Source: Glutamicibacter sp. JL.03c
GTDB lineage: Bacteria > Actinomycetota > Actinomycetes > Actinomycetales > Micrococcaceae
DNA: 64,000 bases
Reading direction: 5' to 3'
Assembly (NCBI RefSeq): GCF_025854375.1
Contig: NZ_CP107575.1
Location: 1,922,001 to 1,986,000 of the forward strand
Shown piece after piece: positions 53,535 through 62,244 of the stretch. Each line of letters starts with the position of its first letter. The first letter of the stretch is position 1. Below the pieces are notes generated by a model. That model was not told where the DNA came from and ran no database searches. It saw nothing but the letters and a program-made list of their open reading frames with translations. A program made the translations under genes and the position numbers.

Positions 53535-55109
53535 ATGGAACTCGGTTTGGTGACCTCTGGCGAGGCTCTGGCCTCCGTTGATGCGCTGCTCCCGAAGCTC
53601 ATCGAAGCAAAAGTCGGCAGCCGCATCGCAGCGCAGGACCCTACCGTGTGGGGCCCGGCCGCAGAAGCAGAATCCTCCATCCGCTTAGGCTGGGTCAACC
53701 CCTTCGAGGCAGCCGGCAAGCTGATCCCGGCCATCCTGGAACTGCGCGATGAGCTGCAGAAGGAAAACCTGACCCGCGTCGTCTTGTGCGGCATGGGCGG
53801 CTCGTCTCTGGCTCCTGAAGTCATCGCGGCGCACGACGAGGTTGATCTGGTCATCTGCGACACCACCGACCCGACGATGGTCAAGCAGATCGTGGAGACG
53901 GACCTTGAGCGCACCGTTGTGGTCGTATCTTCCAAGTCCGGCTCCACCGTTGAGACCGACTCCCAGCGCCGGGCATTCACCGCGGCATTCCAGGCAGCCG
54001 GCATCGATCCGGCCACCCGCCTGGTGCTGGTGACCGATCCAGGTTCGCCCATGGACAATCCTGAAGGCGTTCGCGCGGTCTTCAACGCCGACCCGAACGT
54101 CGGCGGCCGCTACTCGGCGCTGACCGCCTTCGGCCTGGTTCCTTCGGGCCTGGCCGGTGCCGACATCGAAGCCCTCGTTGAAGAGTCCGGACTGATCAAT
54201 GACGTCTTGGCTTCGGACGACGAGGACAATCTGGCGCTGCACCTCGGTGCCGCCATGGCTACCGCAGGCCGCGACAAGCTGCTCATCGCCTGCGTCGGCG
54301 ACGCGCTGCCCGGCTTCGGCGATTGGGCTGAACAGCTCATCGCTGAATCCACCGGCAAGGACGGCAAGGGAGTCCTTCCGGTCGCCGCCCACGTCGACGC
54401 TCCAGAGCTGAAGAACCTGCCAGCCGATGTCGTGCCGCTGTATGTCTATGACGAACTGCCCGAGGAAATCGACGAGGAAACCACCGGCGTGCATTTCAGC
54501 GCACCGCTGGGCACCGCGTTCATGATCTTCGAGTACGCCACCGCAGTAGCCGGCTACCTGCTGGGCATCAGCCCCTTCGACCAGCCGGATGTCGAAGCCG
54601 CGAAGGCCGCAGCCCGCTCGATGCTGGAGGCCCCGGCCGCCGCCGAGCCGGATGCAGTCGACGGTTCGGTGCAGCTGTTCGGCACCACCGCAAGCACCTT
54701 GGATGCCGCGTTGGCCGAGCTGACCGCCACGCTGCCTGAGGACGGCTACTTCGCCATCCAGGCGTACCTGAACCGCACCTCGGATAACGAGCTGCAGGAG
54801 CTGCGCGACCTGTTCGCCGAGAAGACCGGCCGCCCGGTCACTTTCGGCTGGGGCCCCCGCTTCCTGCACTCCACCGGCCAGTACCACAAGGGCGGGCCAG
54901 CCCAGGGTGTGTTCTTGCAGATTACCGCTGATCACCAGGACGACCTCGAGATCCCGGATCGTCCATACTCCTTCGGCTCCCTGATCACTGCCCAGGCCAT
55001 CGGCGATGGCGCAGTGCTCTCGGATGCCGAGCACAACCGCCCAGTGCTGCGCGTGAACCTCACGGACCGCGCAGCCGGAATCGCTGCCCTGCTTGAGGCA
55101 GCGAAGTAA
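53535..55109 (+). CDS. pgi: Glucose-6-phosphate isomerase
   Basis: Interconverts glucose 6-phosphate and fructose 6-phosphate. A 524-residue protein with SIS folds: LCGMGGSSLAPEV, SSKSGSTVETDSQ, and the C-terminal GWGPRFLHSTGQYHKGGPAQG. ATG begins directly after the tal stop codon. Its place inside the pentose phosphate operon, between tal and zwf, lets the cell recycle fructose 6-phosphate into the oxidative branch. Confidence 0.94.
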   Translation: MELGLVTSGEALASVDALLPKLIEAKVGSRIAAQDPTVWGPAAEAESSIRLGWVNPFEAAGKLIPAILELRDELQKENLTRVVLCGMGGSSLAPEVIAAHDEVDLVICDTTDPTMVKQIVETDLERTVVVVSSKSGSTVETDSQRRAFTAAFQAAGIDPATRLVLVTDPGSPMDNPEGVRAVFNADPNVGGRYSALTAFGLVPSGLAGADIEALVEESGLINDVLASDDEDNLALHLGAAMATAGRDKLLIACVGDALPGFGDWAEQLIAESTGKDGKGVLPVAAHVDAPELKNLPADVVPLYVYDELPEEIDEETTGVHFSAPLGTAFMIFEYATAVAGYLLGISPFDQPDVEAAKAAARSMLEAPAAAEPDAVDGSVQLFGTTASTLDAALAELTATLPEDGYFAIQAYLNRTSDNELQELRDLFAEKTGRPVTFGWGPRFLHSTGQYHKGGPAQGVFLQITADHQDDLEIPDRPYSFGSLITAQAIGDGAVLSDAEHNRPVLRVNLTDRAAGIAALLEAAK

Positions 55110-55116
55110 GGCACTC

Positions 55117-56637
55117 ATGAGTAATCCACTACGCGATGCCCGCGACCGGCGGCTTAACCGCATTGCCGGTCCGGGCGCGCTGGTGTTCTTCGGAATCACC
55201 GGCGACCTTGCCCGCAAGAAATTGATGCCAGCAGTCTATGACCTGGCCAACCGCGGGCTGCTCCCCCCGAATTTTGCCATCGTCGGCTTCGGCCGCCGCG
55301 ACTGGAGCGCCGAGGACTTCGCGAACCAGGCCCGCGAATGGATCCTGGCCAGCTCCCGAACCCCGTTCAACGAAACGGTCTTCGCCCAGCTGGCCTCGGG
55401 CATGCGCTTCATTTCCGGTGCATTTGACGACGACGATGCCTACAAGAAGCTCGCCGAAACCCTCGACGAGCTGGCCCAGTCCCGTTCCACCGGCCGCAAC
55501 CACGCGTTCTACCTCTCGATCCCGCCCAGCTGGTTCGAAATCGTCTGCCAGAAGCTCTCCGAACACCACCTGGCCAACGATTCCAACCCGGGCTGGGAAC
55601 GCGTGGTCATCGAGAAGCCGTTCGGCCACAACCTGCACAGCGCCCGCGAACTGAACCAGATCGTGGAGTCCGTTTTCCCTCCGGATCAGGTCTTCCGCAT
55701 CGACCACTACCTGGGCAAGGAAACCGTGCAGAACCTGCTGGCCCTGCGGTTCGGCAACCAGATGTTTGAGCCGCTGTGGAACAACAAGTACGTTGACCAC
55801 GTCCAGATCACCATGGCCGAGGACATCGGCATCGGCGGACGGGCCAGCTACTACGATGGCGTGGGCGCGGCGCGCGACGTCATCCAGAACCACCTGCTCC
55901 AGCTGCTCGCGCTGACCGCCATGGAGGAGCCGATCTCCTTCAACGCCGATCACCTGCGCAGCGAAAAGGAAAAGGTCCTCTCGGCGGTCGAGCTTCCCGA
56001 AGACCTGGGTGCTGCCAGTGCGCGCGGCCAGTACACCTCCGGGTGGCAGGGTGCGGAAGAGGTTGTCGGCTTCCTCGATGAGGAAGGCTTCAACCCGAAG
56101 TCCAAGACCGAAACCTACGCCGCGGTGCGCTTGAACATCAAGACCCGCCGATGGGATGGCGTGCCGTTCTACCTGCGTGCCGGCAAGCGCCTGGGACGCC
56201 GCGTCACCGAGATCGCCGTGGTCTTCAAGAAGGCCCCGAACCTGCTCTTCGGCGACCACGATTCCGACGAGTTCGGCCAGAACGCCTTCGTGATCCGCGT
56301 CCAGCCAGATGAGGGCGCCACCATCCGCATCGCCTCGAAGGTGCCAGGCACCCAGATGGAAATCCGCGATGTCACCATGGACTTCGGCTACGGCAATGCC
56401 TTCACCGAATCGTCCCCGGAAGCCTACGAGCGCCTGATCCTCGATGTGCTCCTGGGCGAACCGCCGCTGTTCCCACGCCATGAAGAAGTGGAACAGTCCT
56501 GGCGGATCCTGGATCCTTTTGAGGAATACTGGGCTTCGCTGCCAGCCCAGCCGGATCCTTATGCTCCGGGGTCGTGGGGACCAGCCAGCAGTGATGAGCT
56601 GATGGCCAACGATGGAAGGACGTGGCGACGCCCATGA
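55117..56637 (+). CDS. zwf: Glucose-6-phosphate dehydrogenase
   Basis: First oxidative step of the pentose phosphate pathway, making NADPH and 6-phosphogluconolactone. 506 residues from the ATG at 55117 (AAGTAAGG upstream; an open codon at 55093 lies within pgi). FGITGDLARKKLMPA (nucleotide binding) and RIDHYLGKETVQNLL (catalytic His) are present. Its stop overlaps the opcA start, and OpcA is a known assembly/activation factor. Confidence 0.96.
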   Translation: MSNPLRDARDRRLNRIAGPGALVFFGITGDLARKKLMPAVYDLANRGLLPPNFAIVGFGRRDWSAEDFANQAREWILASSRTPFNETVFAQLASGMRFISGAFDDDDAYKKLAETLDELAQSRSTGRNHAFYLSIPPSWFEIVCQKLSEHHLANDSNPGWERVVIEKPFGHNLHSARELNQIVESVFPPDQVFRIDHYLGKETVQNLLALRFGNQMFEPLWNNKYVDHVQITMAEDIGIGGRASYYDGVGAARDVIQNHLLQLLALTAMEEPISFNADHLRSEKEKVLSAVELPEDLGAASARGQYTSGWQGAEEVVGFLDEEGFNPKSKTETYAAVRLNIKTRRWDGVPFYLRAGKRLGRRVTEIAVVFKKAPNLLFGDHDSDEFGQNAFVIRVQPDEGATIRIASKVPGTQMEIRDVTMDFGYGNAFTESSPEAYERLILDVLLGEPPLFPRHEEVEQSWRILDPFEEYWASLPAQPDPYAPGSWGPASSDELMANDGRTWRRP

Positions 56638-57575
56638 TGATCGATCTTCCCAACACCACCACCTCCAAGGTGGCCAAGAAGCTGATCTCCTCGCGCCGTA
56701 CCCACGGCGTGGTGGCGCTCTCCCGCGTGCTGACCCTGGTGGTCATCACCCGCGAAGGCTTCGCGGAAAACGCGATCGAGGCCGCCAACCTGGCCAGCCG
56801 CGAGCACCCTTGCCGCATCATCGTGGTGGTGCGCGGCAACACCAAGGAGAAGAACCGCCTGGACGTGCAGATCCGCGTTGGCGGTGACGCCGGCGCGTCC
56901 GAGGTCATCGTCATGCGCACCTTCGGCCCAGACGTCGTCGCCGATGAGGCGCTGATTTCCGCGCTGCTGCTGCCGGACGCCCCGATCGTCGCCTGGTGGC
57001 CGCATGGCGTGCCGAAGGATCCATTCGCCACCGCATTGGGCCGGCTGGCACACCGCCGCATTACCGATTCGGCCGAAGAGTCCGATCCGGTGGCCTCGCT
57101 GTACGGCCGGGCCGACAGCTACCATGCCGGGGATACCGACCTGGCGTGGACCCGCCTGACCTACTGGCGCGGACAGCTGGCGAGCATCATCGACCTGGTG
57201 GGCACCGAGGACCTGACCGGCATCACGGTGAAGGGCGCGGAGAACTCGCCCTCCACCGTATTGCTGGCCGCCTGGCTGACCATGACCCTGAACCTGCCGG
57301 TGACGATTGCCGCCGATAACACCACCGGAGGCCTGTCCAGCGTGCGCCTGTCCCGCGAAGCTGGCGATGTGGAACTTTCGCGCCCTTCCGGCGCGGTGGC
57401 CCACCTGTACCAGCCGGGCTCCGCCCCGCAGCGCATCTCCCTGCCTCGCCGTTCCGTCGCGGACTGCCTGGCCGAGGAAATGCGCCGCCTTGATGCCGAC
57501 GAGGTCTTCGGCGACGTCATCACCAAGGGCCTGAAGATGACCCAGCTGCGGAGCGTGGTTCCCAGTGATCGCTAG
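56634..57575 (+). CDS. opcA: Glucose-6-phosphate dehydrogenase assembly protein OpcA
   Basis: Redox-responsive OpcA protein needed for full G6PD activity. 313 residues from the ATG at 56634, which overlaps the zwf stop; a GTG at 56622 is an alternative. Typical segments: NAIEAANLASREHPCRIIVV, PDAPIVAWWPHGVPKDP and SPSTVLLAAWL. Overlaps the pgl start by 11 bases. Order zwf-opcA-pgl is conserved in actinobacteria. Confidence 0.94.
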   Translation: MMIDLPNTTTSKVAKKLISSRRTHGVVALSRVLTLVVITREGFAENAIEAANLASREHPCRIIVVVRGNTKEKNRLDVQIRVGGDAGASEVIVMRTFGPDVVADEALISALLLPDAPIVAWWPHGVPKDPFATALGRLAHRRITDSAEESDPVASLYGRADSYHAGDTDLAWTRLTYWRGQLASIIDLVGTEDLTGITVKGAENSPSTVLLAAWLTMTLNLPVTIAADNTTGGLSSVRLSREAGDVELSRPSGAVAHLYQPGSAPQRISLPRRSVADCLAEEMRRLDADEVFGDVITKGLKMTQLRSVVPSDR

Positions 57576-58305
57576 GCAAATCACCATCCACGAGGATGCC
57601 GCTTCCACCGCGCATGCCATCGCCGCCCGCTTGATCACCTCGATCAACGACGCGATCGCGGCCCGCGGGGTCGCCCACGTTGTGGTCACCGGTGGCAGCC
57701 TGGGCATCGCAGCACTGGTGGCGGTCGCCGAAAACCCGGCCAGAATCTCGGTGAACTGGTCGCAGGTGCATTTCTGGTGGGGTGACGAGCGCTTTGTCGC
57801 CAGTGGCTCCGCCGATCGCAATGTGCTGCAGGCCGAGCCGCTCTTCGCCGCCCTGGACGAGTTGGGGCTGGACCGCGGCACCGTCCACGCCATGGGCGCC
57901 AGCGACCAGTTTGAGAGTGCCGAGCAGGCCGCCGCGGCCTACACGCAACTGCTCGCACAGGAAGCGCCGGAAGGCTCCGCTTCGCCGGTCTTCGACGTGC
58001 TGATGCTGGGCATGGGCCCGGATTCGCATGTGGCCTCGCTCTTCCCGAACCACACGCGCTCTGATGAGCTCGGGGCCATCGCGGTCCACGACTCCCCCAA
58101 GCCGCCACCGCATCGTGTCAGCTTGACCATGGGGACCATCAACACCGCACGCGAAGTGTGGTTGATCGTCGCCGGCGCCGACAAGGCTCCCGCCTTGGCC
58201 GCCGCGTCCCATGAAATCAACGAAGTGGCTGTTCCTGCCAGCGCAGTGCGCGGGACCCGAGCCACCCGTTGGATCGTCGATCGCGCCGCGTCAACACTGC
58301 TCTGA
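57565..58305 (+). CDS. pgl: 6-phosphogluconolactonase
   Basis: Hydrolyses 6-phosphogluconolactone to 6-phosphogluconate. 246 residues: VTGGSLGIAALVA near the N-terminus, WGDERFVA near 72, and MLGMGPDSHVASLFP near 151 are the DevB/Pgl motifs. GTG start overlaps opcA. Last gene of the operon, followed by a hairpin. Confidence 0.95.
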   Translation: MIARQITIHEDAASTAHAIAARLITSINDAIAARGVAHVVVTGGSLGIAALVAVAENPARISVNWSQVHFWWGDERFVASGSADRNVLQAEPLFAALDELGLDRGTVHAMGASDQFESAEQAAAAYTQLLAQEAPEGSASPVFDVLMLGMGPDSHVASLFPNHTRSDELGAIAVHDSPKPPPHRVSLTMGTINTAREVWLIVAGADKAPALAAASHEINEVAVPASAVRGTRATRWIVDRAASTLL

Positions 58306-58320
58306 TCAGCAACATATGGT

Positions 58321-58352
58321 CGGCTCCGCGAACCTCCGGGTTCCCGGAGCCG
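58321..58352 (+). terminator. Terminator-like hairpin after pgl
   Basis: 8-bp outer arms (58321-58328 with 58345-58352) and inner GAACC/GGTTC pairing (58330-58343), separated by a C-C mismatch. It lies 15 bases after the pgl stop, followed by GCCTTTG. Confidence 0.7.
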
Positions 58353-58386
58353 GCCTTTGCGCTAGCCACCGTCTTAAAGGATTCCC

Positions 58387-59352
58387 ATGCCAGAACTGCT
58401 CGCCCCGATCAATGTCACGGTGATAGGTGCCGGGGTCATCGGCCTGTCCACCGCCCATGAACTGGCCAGCCAAGGCCATCGGGTGCGTGTGATCAGCGAT
58501 CAGGAACCGCTGCGCACCGTTTCCGCGGTGTCCGCGGCCATCTGGTTCCCCTACCACTCGGAGAGCTCCCCCGCCGCCGACATCCTGCTCGCCCGCACCC
58601 TGGAACGCTTCGAGGCGCTCTCCTTGATCCCGGAGACCGGGGTCGACCTTCGCTTCGGCATGGACGTCGAGCGGCGCGAGGATGCCGATCGCTCATGGAC
58701 CAGGCATGTTGCCGACGCCGCCGTCGTCGACCCGTCCTTGCTACCCGACAGCGCGCTCTCTGCTTCCAGCGGCACCGTCCCGGTCATCACCATGCCGACC
58801 TACCTGGACTGGCTCCAGCAGCAGTGCCAGCGGCTCGGCGTGCAGTTCGAGCAGGACACGATCACCGACGTGGGCGAGCTGGGCGCCGAAAGCGACGCCG
58901 TGGTGGTAGCTGCCGGGATCCGCGGAGGCGAGCTGCTCGGTGATGACAACAGCGTCTACCCGATCCGCGGCCAGGTCATCCGCTTGGCCAATACCGCCGG
59001 GTTGAGCGATTGGTTCAGCGATGACGACCATCCCCAGGGGGTCTGCTATGTCATTCCACGGCGCGATGACATCATCGTAGGCGGAACCGATATCGCCCAC
59101 GACGCGAACCTCGAAGTTGATGAACAGACGGCGATCGACATGCTCGATCGGGCCATCGCCCTGGTCCCGCAGTTGGCGGACTGCGAGGTTCTGGAGCACA
59201 AGGTCGGCCTGCGTCCGGCACGGGAAACCATCCGATTGGAGCACGTGGCCGGCTACAACTTCCCGGTGATCGCGGCTTATGGCCACGGAGGCGGCGGTGT
59301 CACACTGTCCTGGGGCACCGCACAGCGGGTTGTGGAGTTGCTGAACCCGTAG
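58387..59352 (+). CDS. D-amino-acid oxidase
   Basis: FAD-dependent oxidase making 2-oxo acids, ammonia and H2O2 from D-amino acids. 321 residues with GAGVIGLSTAHEL (FAD dinucleotide fold, residues 14-26), AAIWFPYH, the conserved YPIRGQVIRL, VIPRRDDIIVGGT and the C-terminal GHGGGGVTLSWG. The family matches DAAO from Arthrobacter protophormiae. Starts at ATG 58387 (AAAGGATTCCC before it), 82 bases after pgl and beyond its hairpin. Whether it has its own promoter cannot be seen. Confidence 0.9.
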   Translation: MPELLAPINVTVIGAGVIGLSTAHELASQGHRVRVISDQEPLRTVSAVSAAIWFPYHSESSPAADILLARTLERFEALSLIPETGVDLRFGMDVERREDADRSWTRHVADAAVVDPSLLPDSALSASSGTVPVITMPTYLDWLQQQCQRLGVQFEQDTITDVGELGAESDAVVVAAGIRGGELLGDDNSVYPIRGQVIRLANTAGLSDWFSDDDHPQGVCYVIPRRDDIIVGGTDIAHDANLEVDEQTAIDMLDRAIALVPQLADCEVLEHKVGLRPARETIRLEHVAGYNFPVIAAYGHGGGGVTLSWGTAQRVVELLNP

Positions 59353-59695
59353 CTGCGCAGGCCGCATCATTAAACACAAACTTCATCCTGATTAAACTCT
59401 GTGTTGCCAGGGGCCGGATATGCTCAGCATAGAACGCCAATCGGTGCCGTTCGCTGCCTAGGCTGGGGCGGTTTTCGGCGTTGCGTTTCGGAAACTGGAA
59501 CAGGTCCGGCCCGCCGCGCCCTGAATAGTGCGGCGGGATATCGCGGATCGCCACAGTACCTGGTCCCGGCGCACGGCACCTTTGATGACGCTTGCCGGTC
59601 AAGGGCGACGACAGATCGCCGGCCTTAGAGTAATGTCACGTTTCACGCACCACCACTGACAATCCAGGTACTACTGACGATCACGAGAGCAGCCA
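59353..59695. other. Gene-free region upstream of glgP
   Basis: 343 bases with no credible gene or RNA. It should contain the glgP promoter; I found no clear -35/-10 pair, operator dyad or attenuator. Confidence 0.5.
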
Positions 59696-62134
59696 ATGTC
59701 GCAATCATTTGATGCCCGTCAACTCCGCGAAACGCAGGCCGGGCAATCCAGTCCGACGCCGGCACAATTTCGCCAAGCCTTGTTGCGCCATCTGCAGTAC
59801 ACGGTAGGCAAGAGCACGCAGAAGGCCTCGCTGTTCGACTGGCGGATGGCCCTGTCCCACACGGTGCGCGACAACGCGGTCGATCCGTGGTTCAGCGCGA
59901 CCCGTCGCACCTGGGATGAAGATCGCAAGCGCGTCTACTACCTGTCGATGGAATTCCTGATCGGCCGGCTGCTCGAAGACCAAGCCATCAATCTGGGCCT
60001 GCGCGATGTCATGGTCCAGGTCCTCGCTGAATTCGGATTGGACTTCGATGAAGTGGCCGAGGGAGAACCCGATGCCGCCCTGGGCAACGGCGGGCTGGGA
60101 CGGCTCGCCGCCTGCTACCTCGAATCCATGGCCACCATGGGCTGCCCCGCCTACGGCTACGGCCTGCGCTACGAACATGGGCTGTTCCGCCAGCACTTCG
60201 AGAACGGGCGGCAGATCGAAACCCCGGAAAACTGGCTGGCCACCGACAATCCATGGGATTTCACCCGCCCCGAAGCCGCCTACCCGGTTGGCTTCGGCGG
60301 CGAGCTGCACGACCGGCACGGAGCCTCCATCTGGTCGCCACGCTCCAAGGTCCTGGCCTCGGCCCATGACACCCCGGTGGTGGGCTACGGCGGCCAGTGG
60401 GCCAACACCTTGCGCCTTTGGGCCCCGATGCCCAGCGCCGACCTCTTTGATCTGGACCGCTTCAACGCCGGCGACTTCGCCGCGGCCTCCGAACCCGAAG
60501 CATTGGCCCGCAGCCTCAGCCGCGTTTTGTACCCGAACGACACCACCGAGGGCGGCAAGGAGCTGCGGCTTTCCCAGGAGTACTTCCTGACCTCCGCCTC
60601 GGTCCAGGACATCCTGCGCCGCTACCTGGCAGCACACGATGACCTGATCAAGCTCCCCGAGTTCGTTGCCATCCAGATGAACGACACCCATCCTGCCATT
60701 GCCGGTCCCGAGCTGATCCGCCTGCTGGTCGATGAACATGCCGTGGACTTCGATACCGCCGTGGAAACCGCGACCGGGGTCCTGGGCTACACCAACCACA
60801 CGCTGCTGCCTGAAGCCCTGGAACGCTGGAGCGTCGGGCTGATGCGCAAGGTCCTGCCTCGCCATCTGCAGATCATCGAGACTCTCGACACCCAATTCAT
60901 CGCGCTGCAAGGCCAGGTCTCGGATCCGGTGCGCCTGATCAGCAACGATCAGGTCAGCATGGGCGATTTAGCGTTCACCACCAGCCACAAGGTCAACGGG
61001 GTTTCAGCGCTCCACACCGAGCTGGTCAGCCAGCAGCTGTTCCCGATCCACAACGAACTGCACCCAGGGCGCATCGTGAACATCACCAACGGTGTCACCC
61101 CGCGCCGTTGGCTCAAACTTGCCAACCCGTCGCTGGCCGCGTTGATCACCGACACCATCGGCGCCGGGTGGGAGACGGACCTGGAGCGGCTGAGCGAACT
61201 CGAACCCTATGCCGAGGACCCCGCCTTCCGTGATGCCTTCGGCCGCAGCAAGCGCCAAGCCAAGGAGCATTTCATCGGCTGGCTGGCCGCTGAGCACGGC
61301 ATCGATCTGCCCGCCGAGGCGTTGTACGACGCCCAGGTGAAACGGCTGCACGAATACAAGCGCCAGCTGCTGAACATCTTGTGGACCATTGCGCACTGGC
61401 AGCGGATCAAGCGCGATCCGCAGGCCAACTGGGTCCCTCGGGTCAAGATCTTCGGTGGCAAGGCCGCACCGAGCTACGAGATGGCCAAGCTGATCATCCA
61501 GCTGATCAATGACGTCGCCGAAGTGGTGAACAACGACCCGGAAACCCGCCACCTGCTGCGCGTGGTCTACCCGCCGAACTACGGCGTAACCATGGCCGAA
61601 AAACTGATTCCGGCGGCCGATCTGTCCGAGCAGATTTCCACCGCGGGCATGGAAGCCTCGGGCACTGGCAACATGAAGTTCGCCCTCAACGGCGCATTGA
61701 CCATCGGCACCCTTGATGGGGCGAACGTCGAAATCCGCGAGCACGTCGGTGCCGAGAACTTCTTCCTCTTCGGGCTCACCACCGAACAGGTCGCCGAACG
61801 CCGCGCCCAGCAGGGCCACTCCCGCGCCGCGCTGGAGGCCAGCCAATCCCTGCGCGATGTCCTGCAGGCCATTGCCGAAGGCGTTTTCAGCCCCGAGGAT
61901 CATCACCGCTATGACCGGTTGCTGGAGACCATGTGGAACAGCGACTGGTTCCTGGTTGCCTCGGATTTCGAGGACTACGACCGGGCCCAAAGCGAAGTAG
62001 CCAATTGCTACAGCGATCCCGAAAAGTGGCAGCGCATGGCCATCTTGAACATCGCTCGCATGGGTTATTTCAGCTCCGACCGCTCAATCCGCGAATATAT
62101 GTCGCACATTTGGGATGTGGAATCCGCGCTGTAG
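59696..62134 (+). CDS. glgP: Glycogen phosphorylase
   Basis: Releases glucose 1-phosphate from glycogen or maltodextrin. 812 residues; MEFLIGRLLEDQ near residue 83, NDTHPAIAGPELIR near 330, and the pyridoxal phosphate site EASGTGNMKFALNGALTIG near 655 (Lys in NMKFALNG). Length and motifs fit GH/GT35 phosphorylases. Followed by glgB after 110 bases, so glycogen degradation and branching are linked here. Confidence 0.95.
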   Translation: MSQSFDARQLRETQAGQSSPTPAQFRQALLRHLQYTVGKSTQKASLFDWRMALSHTVRDNAVDPWFSATRRTWDEDRKRVYYLSMEFLIGRLLEDQAINLGLRDVMVQVLAEFGLDFDEVAEGEPDAALGNGGLGRLAACYLESMATMGCPAYGYGLRYEHGLFRQHFENGRQIETPENWLATDNPWDFTRPEAAYPVGFGGELHDRHGASIWSPRSKVLASAHDTPVVGYGGQWANTLRLWAPMPSADLFDLDRFNAGDFAAASEPEALARSLSRVLYPNDTTEGGKELRLSQEYFLTSASVQDILRRYLAAHDDLIKLPEFVAIQMNDTHPAIAGPELIRLLVDEHAVDFDTAVETATGVLGYTNHTLLPEALERWSVGLMRKVLPRHLQIIETLDTQFIALQGQVSDPVRLISNDQVSMGDLAFTTSHKVNGVSALHTELVSQQLFPIHNELHPGRIVNITNGVTPRRWLKLANPSLAALITDTIGAGWETDLERLSELEPYAEDPAFRDAFGRSKRQAKEHFIGWLAAEHGIDLPAEALYDAQVKRLHEYKRQLLNILWTIAHWQRIKRDPQANWVPRVKIFGGKAAPSYEMAKLIIQLINDVAEVVNNDPETRHLLRVVYPPNYGVTMAEKLIPAADLSEQISTAGMEASGTGNMKFALNGALTIGTLDGANVEIREHVGAENFFLFGLTTEQVAERRAQQGHSRAALEASQSLRDVLQAIAEGVFSPEDHHRYDRLLETMWNSDWFLVASDFEDYDRAQSEVANCYSDPEKWQRMAILNIARMGYFSSDRSIREYMSHIWDVESAL

Positions 62135-62244
62135 TCCGGCATATTCGGTCACGGCAAGTAATACAGGCGTGACCTGCGTCATCTTAGGGGCAGGACCTTC
62201 CCATTGTGTTTGGATGAGAGCAACCGCAACAGCAAGGAGCCGAT

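Noticed and set aside
53685-55217. Long 510-residue minus-strand frame across pgi
   Set aside because: Antisense to pgi; such long frames arise from GC-rich codon use, and pgi has all motifs.
55129-56481. 450-residue minus-strand frame across zwf
   Set aside because: Antisense shadow of zwf with no protein-like motifs.
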